A stretch of 9,998 bases of DNA from Victivallales bacterium (GTDB taxonomy: Bacteria > Verrucomicrobiota > Lentisphaeria > Victivallales > JAUVCU01), in contig JAOZMT010000005.1 in the NCBI GenBank assembly GCA_029934175.1, positions 8,658-18,655 on the forward strand, given 5' to 3'. A model generated the notes under the pieces. The model had not been told where the DNA came from, searched no databases, and was given only the letters and a program-made list of their open reading frames with translations. Positions within the stretch are counted from its first letter, which is position 1; the number at the start of each line of letters is the position of its first letter. Position numbers and translations under genes: made by a program. Shown here one piece after another: positions 1 through 6,162 of the stretch.

Positions 1-76
1 AAATTGGCTTTTTGGTGAAGCTAAAAAAAATGCAGATATTTTATTGGAAATTGAAGAAAAGGCGAAAAAGAAATAA
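1..76 (+). CDS. C-terminal tail of a PD-(D/E)xK nuclease-like protein (third paralogue, cut by window edge)
   Basis: Reading from base 2, 24 codons run to a TAA at 74-76. The visible peptide contains GEAKKNADILLEIEEKAKKK. It lines up with the C-termini of the two full-length paralogues downstream (CEARKAADILLEIEAKEK and CEARKNADILLEIEAKEK). I therefore read it as the end of a third member of the same family, with its body off the left edge. At DNA level it is clearly more diverged from the other two than they are from each other at this end. The catalytic region is not visible, so activity cannot be judged. The stop codon is 3 nt before the kinase start, which implies one transcript. The call rests on only 24 residues, but the ADILLEIE core is distinctive. 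Confidence 0.72.
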   Translation, partial: NWLFGEAKKNADILLEIEEKAKKK

Positions 77-79
77 ATT

Positions 80-1243
80 ATGGAAAAAGATTCATTTAAT
101 ATTAAATGTCATAGTTGCGGAGCAACTCTTAAAGCTGATGCTTCGACTGAAGGAATGACTGTAAAATGCGAACAGTGCAATAAATTAGTTCATATACCTA
201 TTAGAGGAATATCAATTATTCCAGATATGAAAATTGGAGGTTTTACTACGGTAAAACGACTTGGTGTTGGCGGTATGGGGGAAGTTTGGCTTGCAAAACA
301 AGCTTCTATGGAAAGGTTAGTTGCATTAAAAATTTTGTCACCAGAATATACTGACAATAAAGAATTTGTTGATAGATTTATTGCTGAGGTAAAATATTCA
401 GCAAGGTTAAATCATCCAAATATTGTAACTGCTTTTGATGCAGGAGTTGATAATAAAATTCATTATTTAGCAATTTCCTATATTGAAGGAACTCAATTAG
501 AAGATATGTTATTTCAAAAACATACAATTGAAGAAAAAGACGCTTTGAGATATATTAAAGATATTGTTGTTGCATTAAATTATGCTTGGGAAGAGTTGCA
601 ATTATTGCATCGTGATATTAAACCAGGAAATATAATGGTTGATAAAAATGGCAATGCTAAATTAATGGATATGGGGATTTCTAAAAGTTTGAAAGATAAT
701 TTATCGTTAACGCAAACAGATGTTATTATGGGAACACCTTTTTATATGAGTCCTGAACAAGCTTTAGACCATAAGATAGATTTCCATATAGATATGTATG
801 CATTGGGTGCAACGCTATACCATTTACTCACTGGAGAAGTTCCTTATGATGACAGAACTCCTGCTGGGGTTATTCAAAAACATGTAAAAGCACCATTGCC
901 TGATGCAACTGCTTTTAATAAAGCTGTTTCACTTGAAGCAACTAATTTAATTCAAGGTATGATGGAGAAAAATCCAGAAGATAGATTTGCGACCTGGGCA
1001 GATGTTATTGAAGAAATTGATTTAATTCTTAGCGGAAATAAAGTTCGTGAAACAAAAAAACAAAGTAATTTTATGTTATTAATAATAATAATTTTAATTA
1101 TATTTATAGTTGCGATTTGTGCATATTTTTTAGTTCAACAGAAATCTCAAAAGGATATTATGAAGTCTAAACAAGAAAGTTACGATCAGATAGAAGCTGT
1201 ATATCAGTTAAAATTTAAAAAGGAGAAAAAGAATGGCTTATAA
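80..1243 (+). CDS. Membrane-anchored Hanks-type Ser/Thr protein kinase with N-terminal zinc ribbon
   Basis: The protein has 387 residues and should transfer phosphate from ATP to Ser/Thr of target proteins at the inner face of the membrane. A zinc-ribbon-like module comes first (C10-x2-C13 and C30-x2-C33). The kinase domain follows at about 52-318: glycine loop GVGGMGEVW (62-70), ATP lysine in VALK (K84), catalytic loop HRDIKPGN (177-184; D179, K181, N184), metal-binding DMG (197-199, replacing the usual DFG), and activation segment GTPFYMSPE (218-226). All key catalytic residues are present, so it looks active. One hydrophobic helix lies at about 331-353, leaving only about 34 charged residues beyond it. 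Many such kinases have a large sensor domain there, so the C-terminus is unusually short. Its last codons hold the ribosome binding site of the next gene, and it overlaps that gene by 11 nt. The ATG at 80 is the only sensible start because it lies just before the zinc ribbon and 3 nt after the previous stop. The ribosome binding site is weak, so coupling to the upstream gene is likely. The substrate is unknown. Confidence 0.93.
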   Translation: MEKDSFNIKCHSCGATLKADASTEGMTVKCEQCNKLVHIPIRGISIIPDMKIGGFTTVKRLGVGGMGEVWLAKQASMERLVALKILSPEYTDNKEFVDRFIAEVKYSARLNHPNIVTAFDAGVDNKIHYLAISYIEGTQLEDMLFQKHTIEEKDALRYIKDIVVALNYAWEELQLLHRDIKPGNIMVDKNGNAKLMDMGISKSLKDNLSLTQTDVIMGTPFYMSPEQALDHKIDFHIDMYALGATLYHLLTGEVPYDDRTPAGVIQKHVKAPLPDATAFNKAVSLEATNLIQGMMEKNPEDRFATWADVIEEIDLILSGNKVRETKKQSNFMLLIIIILIIFIVAICAYFLVQQKSQKDIMKSKQESYDQIEAVYQLKFKKEKKNGL

Positions 1244-1883
1244 AGATTTTAATAGTATGAGTGATGTTTGTGATATGTTTGACTGTGATGTTGTTGATAG
1301 TCAATTTGTAGAAGAGAAAAAGATAGAGGTTCATCCTGTTCTTATGGAATTTATACAGGAGAGTTTTCATAATCAAATTTCATTTAAAAATGAATATGTC
1401 ATTTGTGAAAGAATTATTAGTCCTATTTTGAATATTGTTTCAAAAAATAGTAAATTACCTGTTTGGTCTCATGTTCCTTTCAATGTAGATGAGCAACTGT
1501 CCGGGACTCCTGATTATCTTTTTGCTCTAGCAAGACGAGGAGGAGATGAATATAAATTACCAATAGCGTGTCTAGGAGAAGCTAAGAAAGATATTCCAAT
1601 TCAAAAGACTTATGGGCAAGTTGCAGCTGAAATGATTGCTGCTCAGAAAAACAATAAAAATCCAGACATTCCTATTTTTGGATTAATTACAAGTGGAACA
1701 GTTTGGCTATTTTTAAAGCTTGAAGGCAATTTATTTACTAAAGATGATAGAATGTTTTCCGCAACAAGAGACATAGATGAAGTCTTTAATGTTTTAAACT
1801 GGTTTTTGTGCGAAGCGCGCAAGGCAGCAGATATACTTTTAGAAATAGAAGCAAAAGAAAAATTAAAAAAGGAGAAAAAATGA
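1233..1883 (+). CDS. PD-(D/E)xK nuclease-like protein, paralogue 1 (HsdR N-terminal-like)
   Basis: This 216-residue soluble protein has no signal peptide or membrane helix. It shows the pattern of the PD-(D/E)xK fold as found in the N-terminal nuclease domain of type I restriction subunit HsdR: an acidic helix around E54-E59 (NEYVICE), GTPDYLF with D94, then LGEAKK with E116 and K118, then GQ (Q129) starting a helix. The metal-binding D, E and K are all present, so a metal-dependent nuclease is plausible. There is no helicase domain, methylase or specificity subunit beside it, so it is not a classical type I system. The start at 1233 follows a strong AAGGAG (1220-1225) at good spacing inside the kinase 3' end. 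The stop TGA overlaps the next ATG as ATGA. By hand alignment it is roughly 55-60% identical to the next gene. The nuclease fold is inferred from motifs, and the target and biological role are unknown. Confidence 0.85.
   Translation: MAYKDFNSMSDVCDMFDCDVVDSQFVEEKKIEVHPVLMEFIQESFHNQISFKNEYVICERIISPILNIVSKNSKLPVWSHVPFNVDEQLSGTPDYLFALARRGGDEYKLPIACLGEAKKDIPIQKTYGQVAAEMIAAQKNNKNPDIPIFGLITSGTVWLFLKLEGNLFTKDDRMFSATRDIDEVFNVLNWFLCEARKAADILLEIEAKEKLKKEKK
1809..1879 (+). repeat. Direct repeat, copy A: 3' end of paralogue 1 plus ribosome binding site
   Basis: This 71-nt stretch matches 2459-2529 exactly 650 nt downstream. I count five mismatches, four of them clustered at 1823-1826. It starts at TGCGAAGCGCGC, a notably GC-rich patch for this region, and ends in AAAAAAGGAGAAAAA, the Shine-Dalgarno of the next gene. 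Similarity at this level contrasts with the lower similarity of most of the two genes. This points to tandem duplication with later homogenisation, or recombination, at the gene junctions. Confidence 0.88.
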
Positions 1884-2539
1884 GTTATACCGACTTTCAT
1901 GATATTAGTGATGTTTGTGAAATGTTTGATTGCGATTTTGAAAAGAAGCAATTTGTATCAAAAAAAGATATTAAGTTGCATGATTTTTTTATGACAACAA
2001 TTAAAGAAAATCTTAATGATAATTCATGTTTTTTAAATGAATTCGTTATCTGTGAAGATATTATAAAACCAATAATTAAAATTGTTGCTAAGGCAAATAA
2101 TTTACCCGTTTGGTCTCATGTTCAATTTGATGTTGATAAAGCAAAAGGTTTAAATGGAACTGCTGATTATATTTTTGCACCTGCAAAAAGAGGAAGAATG
2201 CAGTTTAAATTACCAATTGTTTGTTTAGGAGAAGCAAAAAAGGATGATTTTATTAGAGGTTGGGGACAAACTGCAGCTGAAATGATTGCTGCTCAAACCG
2301 AAAATAACAATACTGAAATTCCTATTTATGGTTTAGTTACAAATGGGATAAGTTGGCAGTTTGGACAATTAAAAAAGAGTATTTTTACAATTGATGAAAG
2401 AACTTTTTCTGCAACTAGAGACTTGCAAGAAGTTTTAGATATTTTAAATTTAATTTTTTGCGAAGCGCGCAAAAATGCAGATATACTTTTAGAGATAGAA
2501 GCAAAAGAAAAATTAAAAAAGGAGAAAAATAATGAGTAA
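1880..2539 (+). CDS. PD-(D/E)xK nuclease-like protein, paralogue 2 (HsdR N-terminal-like)
   Basis: The protein has 219 residues and is collinear with the preceding gene from MSYTDF to the KLKKEK tail. The same fold residues are present: D96 in ADYIF, E118 and K120 in LGEAKK, and Q130 in WGQ. Strongly shared blocks are DVC-MFDCD near the N-terminus, LPVWSHV (75-81), CLGEAKKD, AAEMIAAQ, FSATRD and the whole C-terminal tail. The middle N-terminal part (about 21-50) is poorly conserved, which may be the specificity-bearing or surface part. The frame is open 24 codons further upstream, but ATG 1880 is chosen. It has a strong AAGGAG about 5-7 nt upstream, overlaps the previous stop as ATGA, and gives an N-terminus matching paralogue 1. 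The 3' end overlaps purM by 8 nt and carries the purM ribosome binding site. It may be nuclease, decoy or structural, and function is not established. Confidence 0.85.
   Translation: MSYTDFHDISDVCEMFDCDFEKKQFVSKKDIKLHDFFMTTIKENLNDNSCFLNEFVICEDIIKPIIKIVAKANNLPVWSHVQFDVDKAKGLNGTADYIFAPAKRGRMQFKLPIVCLGEAKKDDFIRGWGQTAAEMIAAQTENNNTEIPIYGLVTNGISWQFGQLKKSIFTIDERTFSATRDLQEVLDILNLIFCEARKNADILLEIEAKEKLKKEKNNE
2459..2529 (+). repeat. Direct repeat, copy B: 3' end of paralogue 2 plus purM ribosome binding site
   Basis: This is the second copy of the 71-nt repeat described at 1809-1879. It encodes the CEARK-NADILLEIE-KEKLKKEK tail of paralogue 2 and contains the AAGGAG that serves purM (ATG at 2532). A shorter identical block of 24 nt inside both genes (1622-1645 and 2272-2295, encoding AAEMIAA) has the same 650-nt offset. 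Confidence 0.88.
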
Positions 2540-3581
2540 GAAAGAATCTAGGAGTGAATTATATAAAGAAGCTGGGGTTGATATTGATTTGGCACAATCT
2601 TTACTTAAAAAAGTGAAACAAAAAATTGGCGAAACACGAAGACCTGAAATGTTAGCTCCTATTGGTGGATTTGGTGGACTTTTTCAATTAGATTTAAGTA
2701 AATATGACAAACCTATTATTGTATCAAGTATTGACGGTGTTGGAACTAAATTAATGATTGCTGCTATGATGAATAAATATGATTCTATAGGTTTTGATAT
2801 TGTAAATCATTGTATTGACGATATTGCTGTGCAAGGAGCTGAGCCTTTATACTTTTTAGATTATATTGGTATTGGAAAACTAAGAAGTCCTTTGTATGAA
2901 GATATCTTATCTGGAATAGCAGATGCTTGTAAAGAGCAAAACTGTGCAATTTTGGGTGGAGAAACAGCAGAAATGCCTGGTATGTATGGTGATGATTTGG
3001 ATTTAGTTGGTGTGATAAATGGAGTTGTAGAAAAAGATAAATTAATTACAGGTGAGAAGATTAAACCTGGTCATATTGCAATTTCTTTAGGCTCAAGTGG
3101 GCTTCATACGAACGGTTATAGTTTGGCTAGAAAAGTTTTATTTGAAAAATGCAATTATGATGTGAATGACAAACCAGAATCTCTTCAAGGAGACTCTATT
3201 GGAGAAGCTCTTTTAAAGCCTCATATTTGTTATTGGCAAGCAATTAAAACTGCACTTAGCAGTGATATTTCATTAGATGGAATAGCTCACATAACTGGTG
3301 GTGGACTATATGATAATGTCCCACGAGTTCTTCCTGAGGGTGTGAGTGTAGAATTTGATTGTAGTTCAGTTAAAGTTCCGCCTATTTTCCCACTTATCGT
3401 TGAAGGTGGAAATATTGATAAAGAAGAAGCATATCGAGTATTTAATATGGGATTAGGAATGGTATGGTTTGTTTCAGAGAATGACAAAAATAAAGCATTA
3501 GATATAATAAAAGAAGCAGGTTTTGATGCTCAAATATGCGGGAAAGTTATTGCTGGAGATAAAGAAGTTTTTGTTGCTTAA
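2532..3581 (+). CDS. purM: Phosphoribosylformylglycinamidine cyclo-ligase (AIR synthase)
   Basis: PurM closes the imidazole ring of FGAM with ATP to give aminoimidazole ribonucleotide, step five of de novo purine synthesis (EC 6.3.3.1), in the cytoplasm. The 349 residues match the usual bacterial length. Family motifs appear in order: AGVDIDLAQ near the N-terminus, GGFGGLF (45-51), SSIDGVGTKL (65-74, ATP/metal region), NHCIDDI (92-98), GGETAEMPGMY (142-152), HTNGYSLAR (192-200), ITGGGLYDNVPR in the C-terminal half, and FNMGLGMVW near the end. Nothing essential is missing. The ATG at 2532 overlaps the end of the nuclease-like paralogue by 8 nt, and its AAGGAG lies inside that gene, so translation should be coupled to the accessory array. 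No other purine gene is visible nearby. The next gene starts on the base after its stop. Confidence 0.98.
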   Translation: MSKKESRSELYKEAGVDIDLAQSLLKKVKQKIGETRRPEMLAPIGGFGGLFQLDLSKYDKPIIVSSIDGVGTKLMIAAMMNKYDSIGFDIVNHCIDDIAVQGAEPLYFLDYIGIGKLRSPLYEDILSGIADACKEQNCAILGGETAEMPGMYGDDLDLVGVINGVVEKDKLITGEKIKPGHIAISLGSSGLHTNGYSLARKVLFEKCNYDVNDKPESLQGDSIGEALLKPHICYWQAIKTALSSDISLDGIAHITGGGLYDNVPRVLPEGVSVEFDCSSVKVPPIFPLIVEGGNIDKEEAYRVFNMGLGMVWFVSENDKNKALDIIKEAGFDAQICGKVIAGDKEVFVA

Positions 3582-4004
3582 ATGAAAAATAAATCTAAGA
3601 AATTTAAAATAGGGTGTGGAATTAGTTTAATAGTTGTAGTAATTATAATTATAGCTATTATTCTTATTTTAAAATCAATAATTCCATACTCTCCATTTCA
3701 GAAAGATGCAGACATTATTCGTCTGCAACATTTGAGATATTATGGAGAATTACTAGATAAATATTATAAAAAGACAGGAAAATATCCTTTTCAAGGTTTA
3801 AAGGATATTCCTATTTATATTCATATTGCTACAAAAAATCAAGAGAAACAAATTACTGGTAAAATTCCATACGCTCATGAAATTTATTCATTTAAAAAAT
3901 TTATTGAAGAAATAGAAAAAACTTTGAGTATAAAATTAGAAAGGAATTATGATCCACAAAAGCACGGTGTTTATAAACCCAATTATTATATATATGGTGT
4001 ATAA
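3582..4004 (+). CDS. Single-helix, pilin-like protein of unknown function (probably frameshifted)
   Basis: The family is not recognised. The 140 visible residues start with a lysine-rich segment (MKNKSKKFK) and a long hydrophobic helix at about 12-30. A charged helix-forming stretch and YYKKTGKYPF (about 62-71) follow. A positively charged start, a hydrophobic helix, and a helix ending in a TG-YP element resemble the layout of type II secretion or type IV pilin-like proteins. That is only a structural resemblance, because no GFTLIE-type prepilin site is present. The ATG abuts the purM stop directly, without a clear ribosome binding site, so it depends on purM translation. The frame ends at TAA 4002-4004 after ...PNYYIYGV. 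The +1 frame continues immediately with YKDTYFLAIQ for about 70 residues, so the full protein was probably about 208 residues. Confidence 0.6.
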   Translation: MKNKSKKFKIGCGISLIVVVIIIIAIILILKSIIPYSPFQKDADIIRLQHLRYYGELLDKYYKKTGKYPFQGLKDIPIYIHIATKNQEKQITGKIPYAHEIYSFKKFIEEIEKTLSIKLERNYDPQKHGVYKPNYYIYGV

Positions 4005-4209
4005 AGATACATATTTTTTGGCTATTCAGGTAAGTCAACCATTTTCTTTTTCAAAAAAGGTAGCAAAACATTATTATAAGGTCGAAATATCAAATAATCC
4101 AAATAATAAGAATAAAGCTAAAGGACTAAAAGAATTATTAGAAAGTAAAAAATTTATAGAGCAAGAAAATAAAACAATCTCAAAACCTAACTTCTTTAAG
4201 AGTAGATAA
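3994..4209 (+). pseudogene. Displaced C-terminal part of the pilin-like protein (other frame)
   Basis: Starting at an in-frame ATG (3994), the +1 frame stays open to TAA 4207-4209 and encodes YKDTYFLAIQVSQPF, then KKVAKHYYKVEISNN and a lysine/asparagine-rich end. Upstream of about 3990 this frame only shadows the previous gene. Joining the two frames at the TATATATAT run (3987-3995) gives a smooth reading ...YYIYGVYKDTYFL. Removing one base, or adding one TA unit, restores one frame. The ATG has no recognisable ribosome binding site, which argues against an independent gene. Alternatives are a sequencing or assembly error in an AT-rich run, a phase-variable gene, or programmed frameshifting. 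Confidence 0.55.
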
Positions 4210-4227
4210 AAATGGATATAAATTATA

Positions 4228-4995
4228 ATGAAAGATAATAGACATGAAAATTATGAAATATTAAATTTGATAGGATATGGATTATCAAAATTTAGTAATG
4301 AATTTATTAAAGAATTTGGATTCAATACAAAAACAAAATTTTATGAATTTTGTGTTAATAATAATATTGCAAAAACCACTGGAACAGTAAAAAATAGAAT
4401 GGATTTATTCGACCATTTTTTCCCTGAAAATGGAAGAAAAGGTTGGTGGCAAAAAGGAGATGCATATATACACAGAAAAATTCTTATTGATAGTTTATTC
4501 GGAAATGAAAAAGTTAAAGAATATACGAATATTGTAAAGTTGTATATGAATAGAAATTATAATATAACTAATATTAATGATGATATAAAACCTATAATGA
4601 ACACAAAATTTAAAAAGTTGCAAGAAACTGGTTTAGAAGCTGAATTATATTTTATTCATAACTATAAAAATATTCCATTCTTTCAAAATGGGATATTGGA
4701 AGATGCACGATTGTATGGAGATGGCTACGATTTTCAAGTAACAGTCAAGTCTCAATCATATTTAGCTGAAGTAAAAGGTATAAGAGAAAAAAAAGGCTAT
4801 TTTAGATTAACTGAGAAAGAATATGAAAAAGCATTGTTTTATAAGGACTCATATATTATATCTGTCATTCTTAATTTGAATGATTCGCCTAAAATACTTA
4901 CAATTGAGAATCCTATTAAAAATCTAAAATTTAAGGAAATAAATATAAAATCAAAAGTGATAAAAGAATATCATTTGGAAAAAGCAATAAGTTAA
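4228..4995 (+). CDS. DUF3883-type PD-(D/E)xK protein, putative stand-alone restriction-like nuclease
   Basis: The protein has 255 residues and no membrane helix. The N-terminal half (about 8-110) has a distinctive block, TGTVKNRMDLFDHFF then RKGWWQKGDAYIHRK (70-84), possibly DNA-binding but not assignable from sequence alone. The C-terminal half looks like DUF3883, a PD-(D/E)xK-fold domain found in restriction and other defence proteins. It shows GLEAELYFI (135-143), GDGYDFQV (164-171, acidic metal ligand D165 or D168), AEVKG (180-184, E181 and K183), LTEKEYEKA (194-202), and a closing strand ILTIENP (223-229). The putative metal ligands and lysine are all present. No methyltransferase, helicase or GTPase partner lies beside it, so a conventional restriction-modification role is unproven. 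The ATG at 4228 lies 18 nt after the preceding stop, with poor ribosome-binding sequence. It is lysine/asparagine-rich with AGA arginine codons, unlike hydE just downstream. Confidence 0.75.
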   Translation: MKDNRHENYEILNLIGYGLSKFSNEFIKEFGFNTKTKFYEFCVNNNIAKTTGTVKNRMDLFDHFFPENGRKGWWQKGDAYIHRKILIDSLFGNEKVKEYTNIVKLYMNRNYNITNINDDIKPIMNTKFKKLQETGLEAELYFIHNYKNIPFFQNGILEDARLYGDGYDFQVTVKSQSYLAEVKGIREKKGYFRLTEKEYEKALFYKDSYIISVILNLNDSPKILTIENPIKNLKFKEINIKSKVIKEYHLEKAIS

Positions 4996-5020
4996 ATATT
5001 TATAAAAAGGATAAAATATA

Positions 5021-6091
5021 ATGGATATAAAAGAAGATTTAAAGCGTGATGATTTAATTGAATTATTGGGAACTAATGATAAAAATGATATTTCTGCGAT
5101 TTATGCAAAAGCTTATCAACGCAAACTTTGCGAAGTAGGCAAAAAAGTTTACTTTCGTGGAATTATTGAATTAAGTAATATTTGTGATAAAGATTGTTAC
5201 TATTGTGGTATTCGTAAAAGCAATGATAATGTCGAACGATTTAAAATTACCAAAGAGGAAATTGTTCAATCTGCTATTTGGGCTTATGAAAATAATTATG
5301 GTTCTATTGTTTTACAATCTGGTGAATTGCAAAATGCACACTTCGCAAATTTTATTGAAGAAATTTTACTGGAAATTAAAGAAAAAACAAATGCTAAACT
5401 CGGCGTTACTTTATCACTTGGAGAACAATCAGATGAGGTTTATAAACGATGGTTTAATGCCGGGGCTCATCGTTATCTTTTACGCATTGAAACAACAAAT
5501 GCTGAGCTTTATGCAAAACTTCATCCAGTAGATCATAAATTTGAAGATAGGAAAGAGTGTTTACAACGATTAAAAAGACTAGGTTATCAAGTAGGAACTG
5601 GTGTTATGATTGGTTTGCCATATCAAACTATTGCACATCTCGCAGATGATATTATATTTTTCAAAGAAAATGATATTGATATGATTGGAATGGGTCCATA
5701 TATTCCTCATAATGAAACTCCACTTGCTGCTAAAATGCCATTTTTCGATAATAAAACTGGCGAAAAGCAACTCGAAATGGGTTTAAAAATGATAGCTATC
5801 ACACGCCTTTATTTGAAAGATGTAAATATTGCAGCAACAACAGCATTGCAAGCATTACATCCAAAAGGGCGTGAACAAGGCTTGCAAGCTGGAGCAAATA
5901 TTATTATGCCAAATGTTACTGATACAAAATATCGTGCATCATACCAATTGTATGATAATAAACCATGCTTAGATGAAAATTCTACAATGTGCAGAAGTTG
6001 TTTATCGAAAAGAGTGGATAGTATTGGCGAAGAAATAGGATTTGATGAATGGGGTGATTCTCCACATTTCTTTAAAAGAACTCAAAAATAG
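5021..6091 (+). CDS. hydE: [FeFe]-hydrogenase H-cluster radical SAM maturase HydE
   Basis: HydE is a radical S-adenosylmethionine enzyme. Together with HydF and HydG it builds the organometallic part of the active-site H-cluster of [FeFe]-hydrogenase in the cytoplasm. The 356 residues match the family length. The radical SAM cluster motif is C55-x3-C59-x2-C62 in NICDKDCYYCGIRKSN, preceded by the HydE-typical VYFRGIIELSN. SIVLQSGE (95-102), GAHRYLLRIETTN (148-160), TGVMIGLPYQT (193-203) and GMGPYIPH (223-230) follow the family layout. A second cysteine group C316-x7-C324-x2-C327 corresponds to the accessory iron-sulfur site known in Thermotoga HydE. The related radical SAM enzymes BioB and PylB are less likely given these features. 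A ribosome binding site AAAAAGGA (5005-5011) precedes the ATG. hydF, hydG and the hydrogenase are not in the window. Its arginine codons are largely CGT/CGC/CGA, whereas the preceding gene uses AGA. Confidence 0.95.
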   Translation: MDIKEDLKRDDLIELLGTNDKNDISAIYAKAYQRKLCEVGKKVYFRGIIELSNICDKDCYYCGIRKSNDNVERFKITKEEIVQSAIWAYENNYGSIVLQSGELQNAHFANFIEEILLEIKEKTNAKLGVTLSLGEQSDEVYKRWFNAGAHRYLLRIETTNAELYAKLHPVDHKFEDRKECLQRLKRLGYQVGTGVMIGLPYQTIAHLADDIIFFKENDIDMIGMGPYIPHNETPLAAKMPFFDNKTGEKQLEMGLKMIAITRLYLKDVNIAATTALQALHPKGREQGLQAGANIIMPNVTDTKYRASYQLYDNKPCLDENSTMCRSCLSKRVDSIGEEIGFDEWGDSPHFFKRTQK

Positions 6092-6102
6092 TTTGTAAAA
6101 TC

Positions 6103-6130
6103 TTGATTTTTTTATAAAATATAGTATTGT
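6103..6130 (+). promoter_or_regulatory. Weak sigma-70-like promoter candidate upstream of the DUF4160/DUF2442 pair
   Basis: The 71-nt gap after hydE contains TTGATT (6103-6108) and, 16 nt later, TATTGT (6125-6130), with other TATA-like hexamers close by (6113-6118, 6131-6136). In DNA this AT-rich such matches arise easily by chance. The reason to mention it is that this is the only real intergenic gap in the window, and a strong ribosome binding site follows. No hairpin plus T-run terminator for hydE is visible here. Confidence 0.25.
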
Positions 6131-6150
6131 TATAAAAAATAAATAAAAAA

Positions 6151-6155
6151 GGAGG
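6151..6155 (+). promoter_or_regulatory. Strong ribosome binding site for the degraded DUF4160 gene
   Basis: GGAGG ends 7 nt before ATG 6163 and is the best Shine-Dalgarno match I see in the window. It now serves only a six-codon frame (MPEING then TGA at 6181-6183). This is what would be expected if the start region of a normal gene survived a deletion of its middle. Confidence 0.7.
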
Positions 6156-6162
6156 ACACACA

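Noticed and set aside
1808..1879. 24-codon N-terminal extension of paralogue 2 starting at ATG 1808
   Set aside because: It is read out of frame through the conserved 3' end of paralogue 1, has no ribosome binding site, and has no counterpart in paralogue 1. The ATG at 1880 has a strong AAGGAG and matches the paralogue's N-terminus.
1643..1951. Antisense open frame of about 100 codons across the paralogue junction
   Set aside because: It lies opposite two well-supported genes, has no ribosome binding site, and its low-complexity hydrophobic/serine content is what the complement of lysine- and glutamate-rich coding gives.
2455..2475. Perfect inverted repeat TTTTTGCG / CGCAAAAA with a 5-nt loop
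   Set aside because: It lies within the coding part of paralogue 2, and the equivalent stem in paralogue 1 is only 4 bp. It sits upstream of a coupled gene, so a terminator role is unlikely. The longer stem looks accidental.
4212..4238. Short frame MDINYNER before the DUF3883 gene
   Set aside because: It is eight codons long, has no ribosome binding site and no family resemblance.
5184..5531. Second + frame of about 115 codons inside hydE
   Set aside because: It is entirely within the radical SAM core of hydE, and its sequence is a frame-shadow rich in Leu, Ile and Met with no family signal.
6092..6162. Terminator after hydE
   Set aside because: There is a T-run at 6107-6113, but no stable inverted repeat precedes it.
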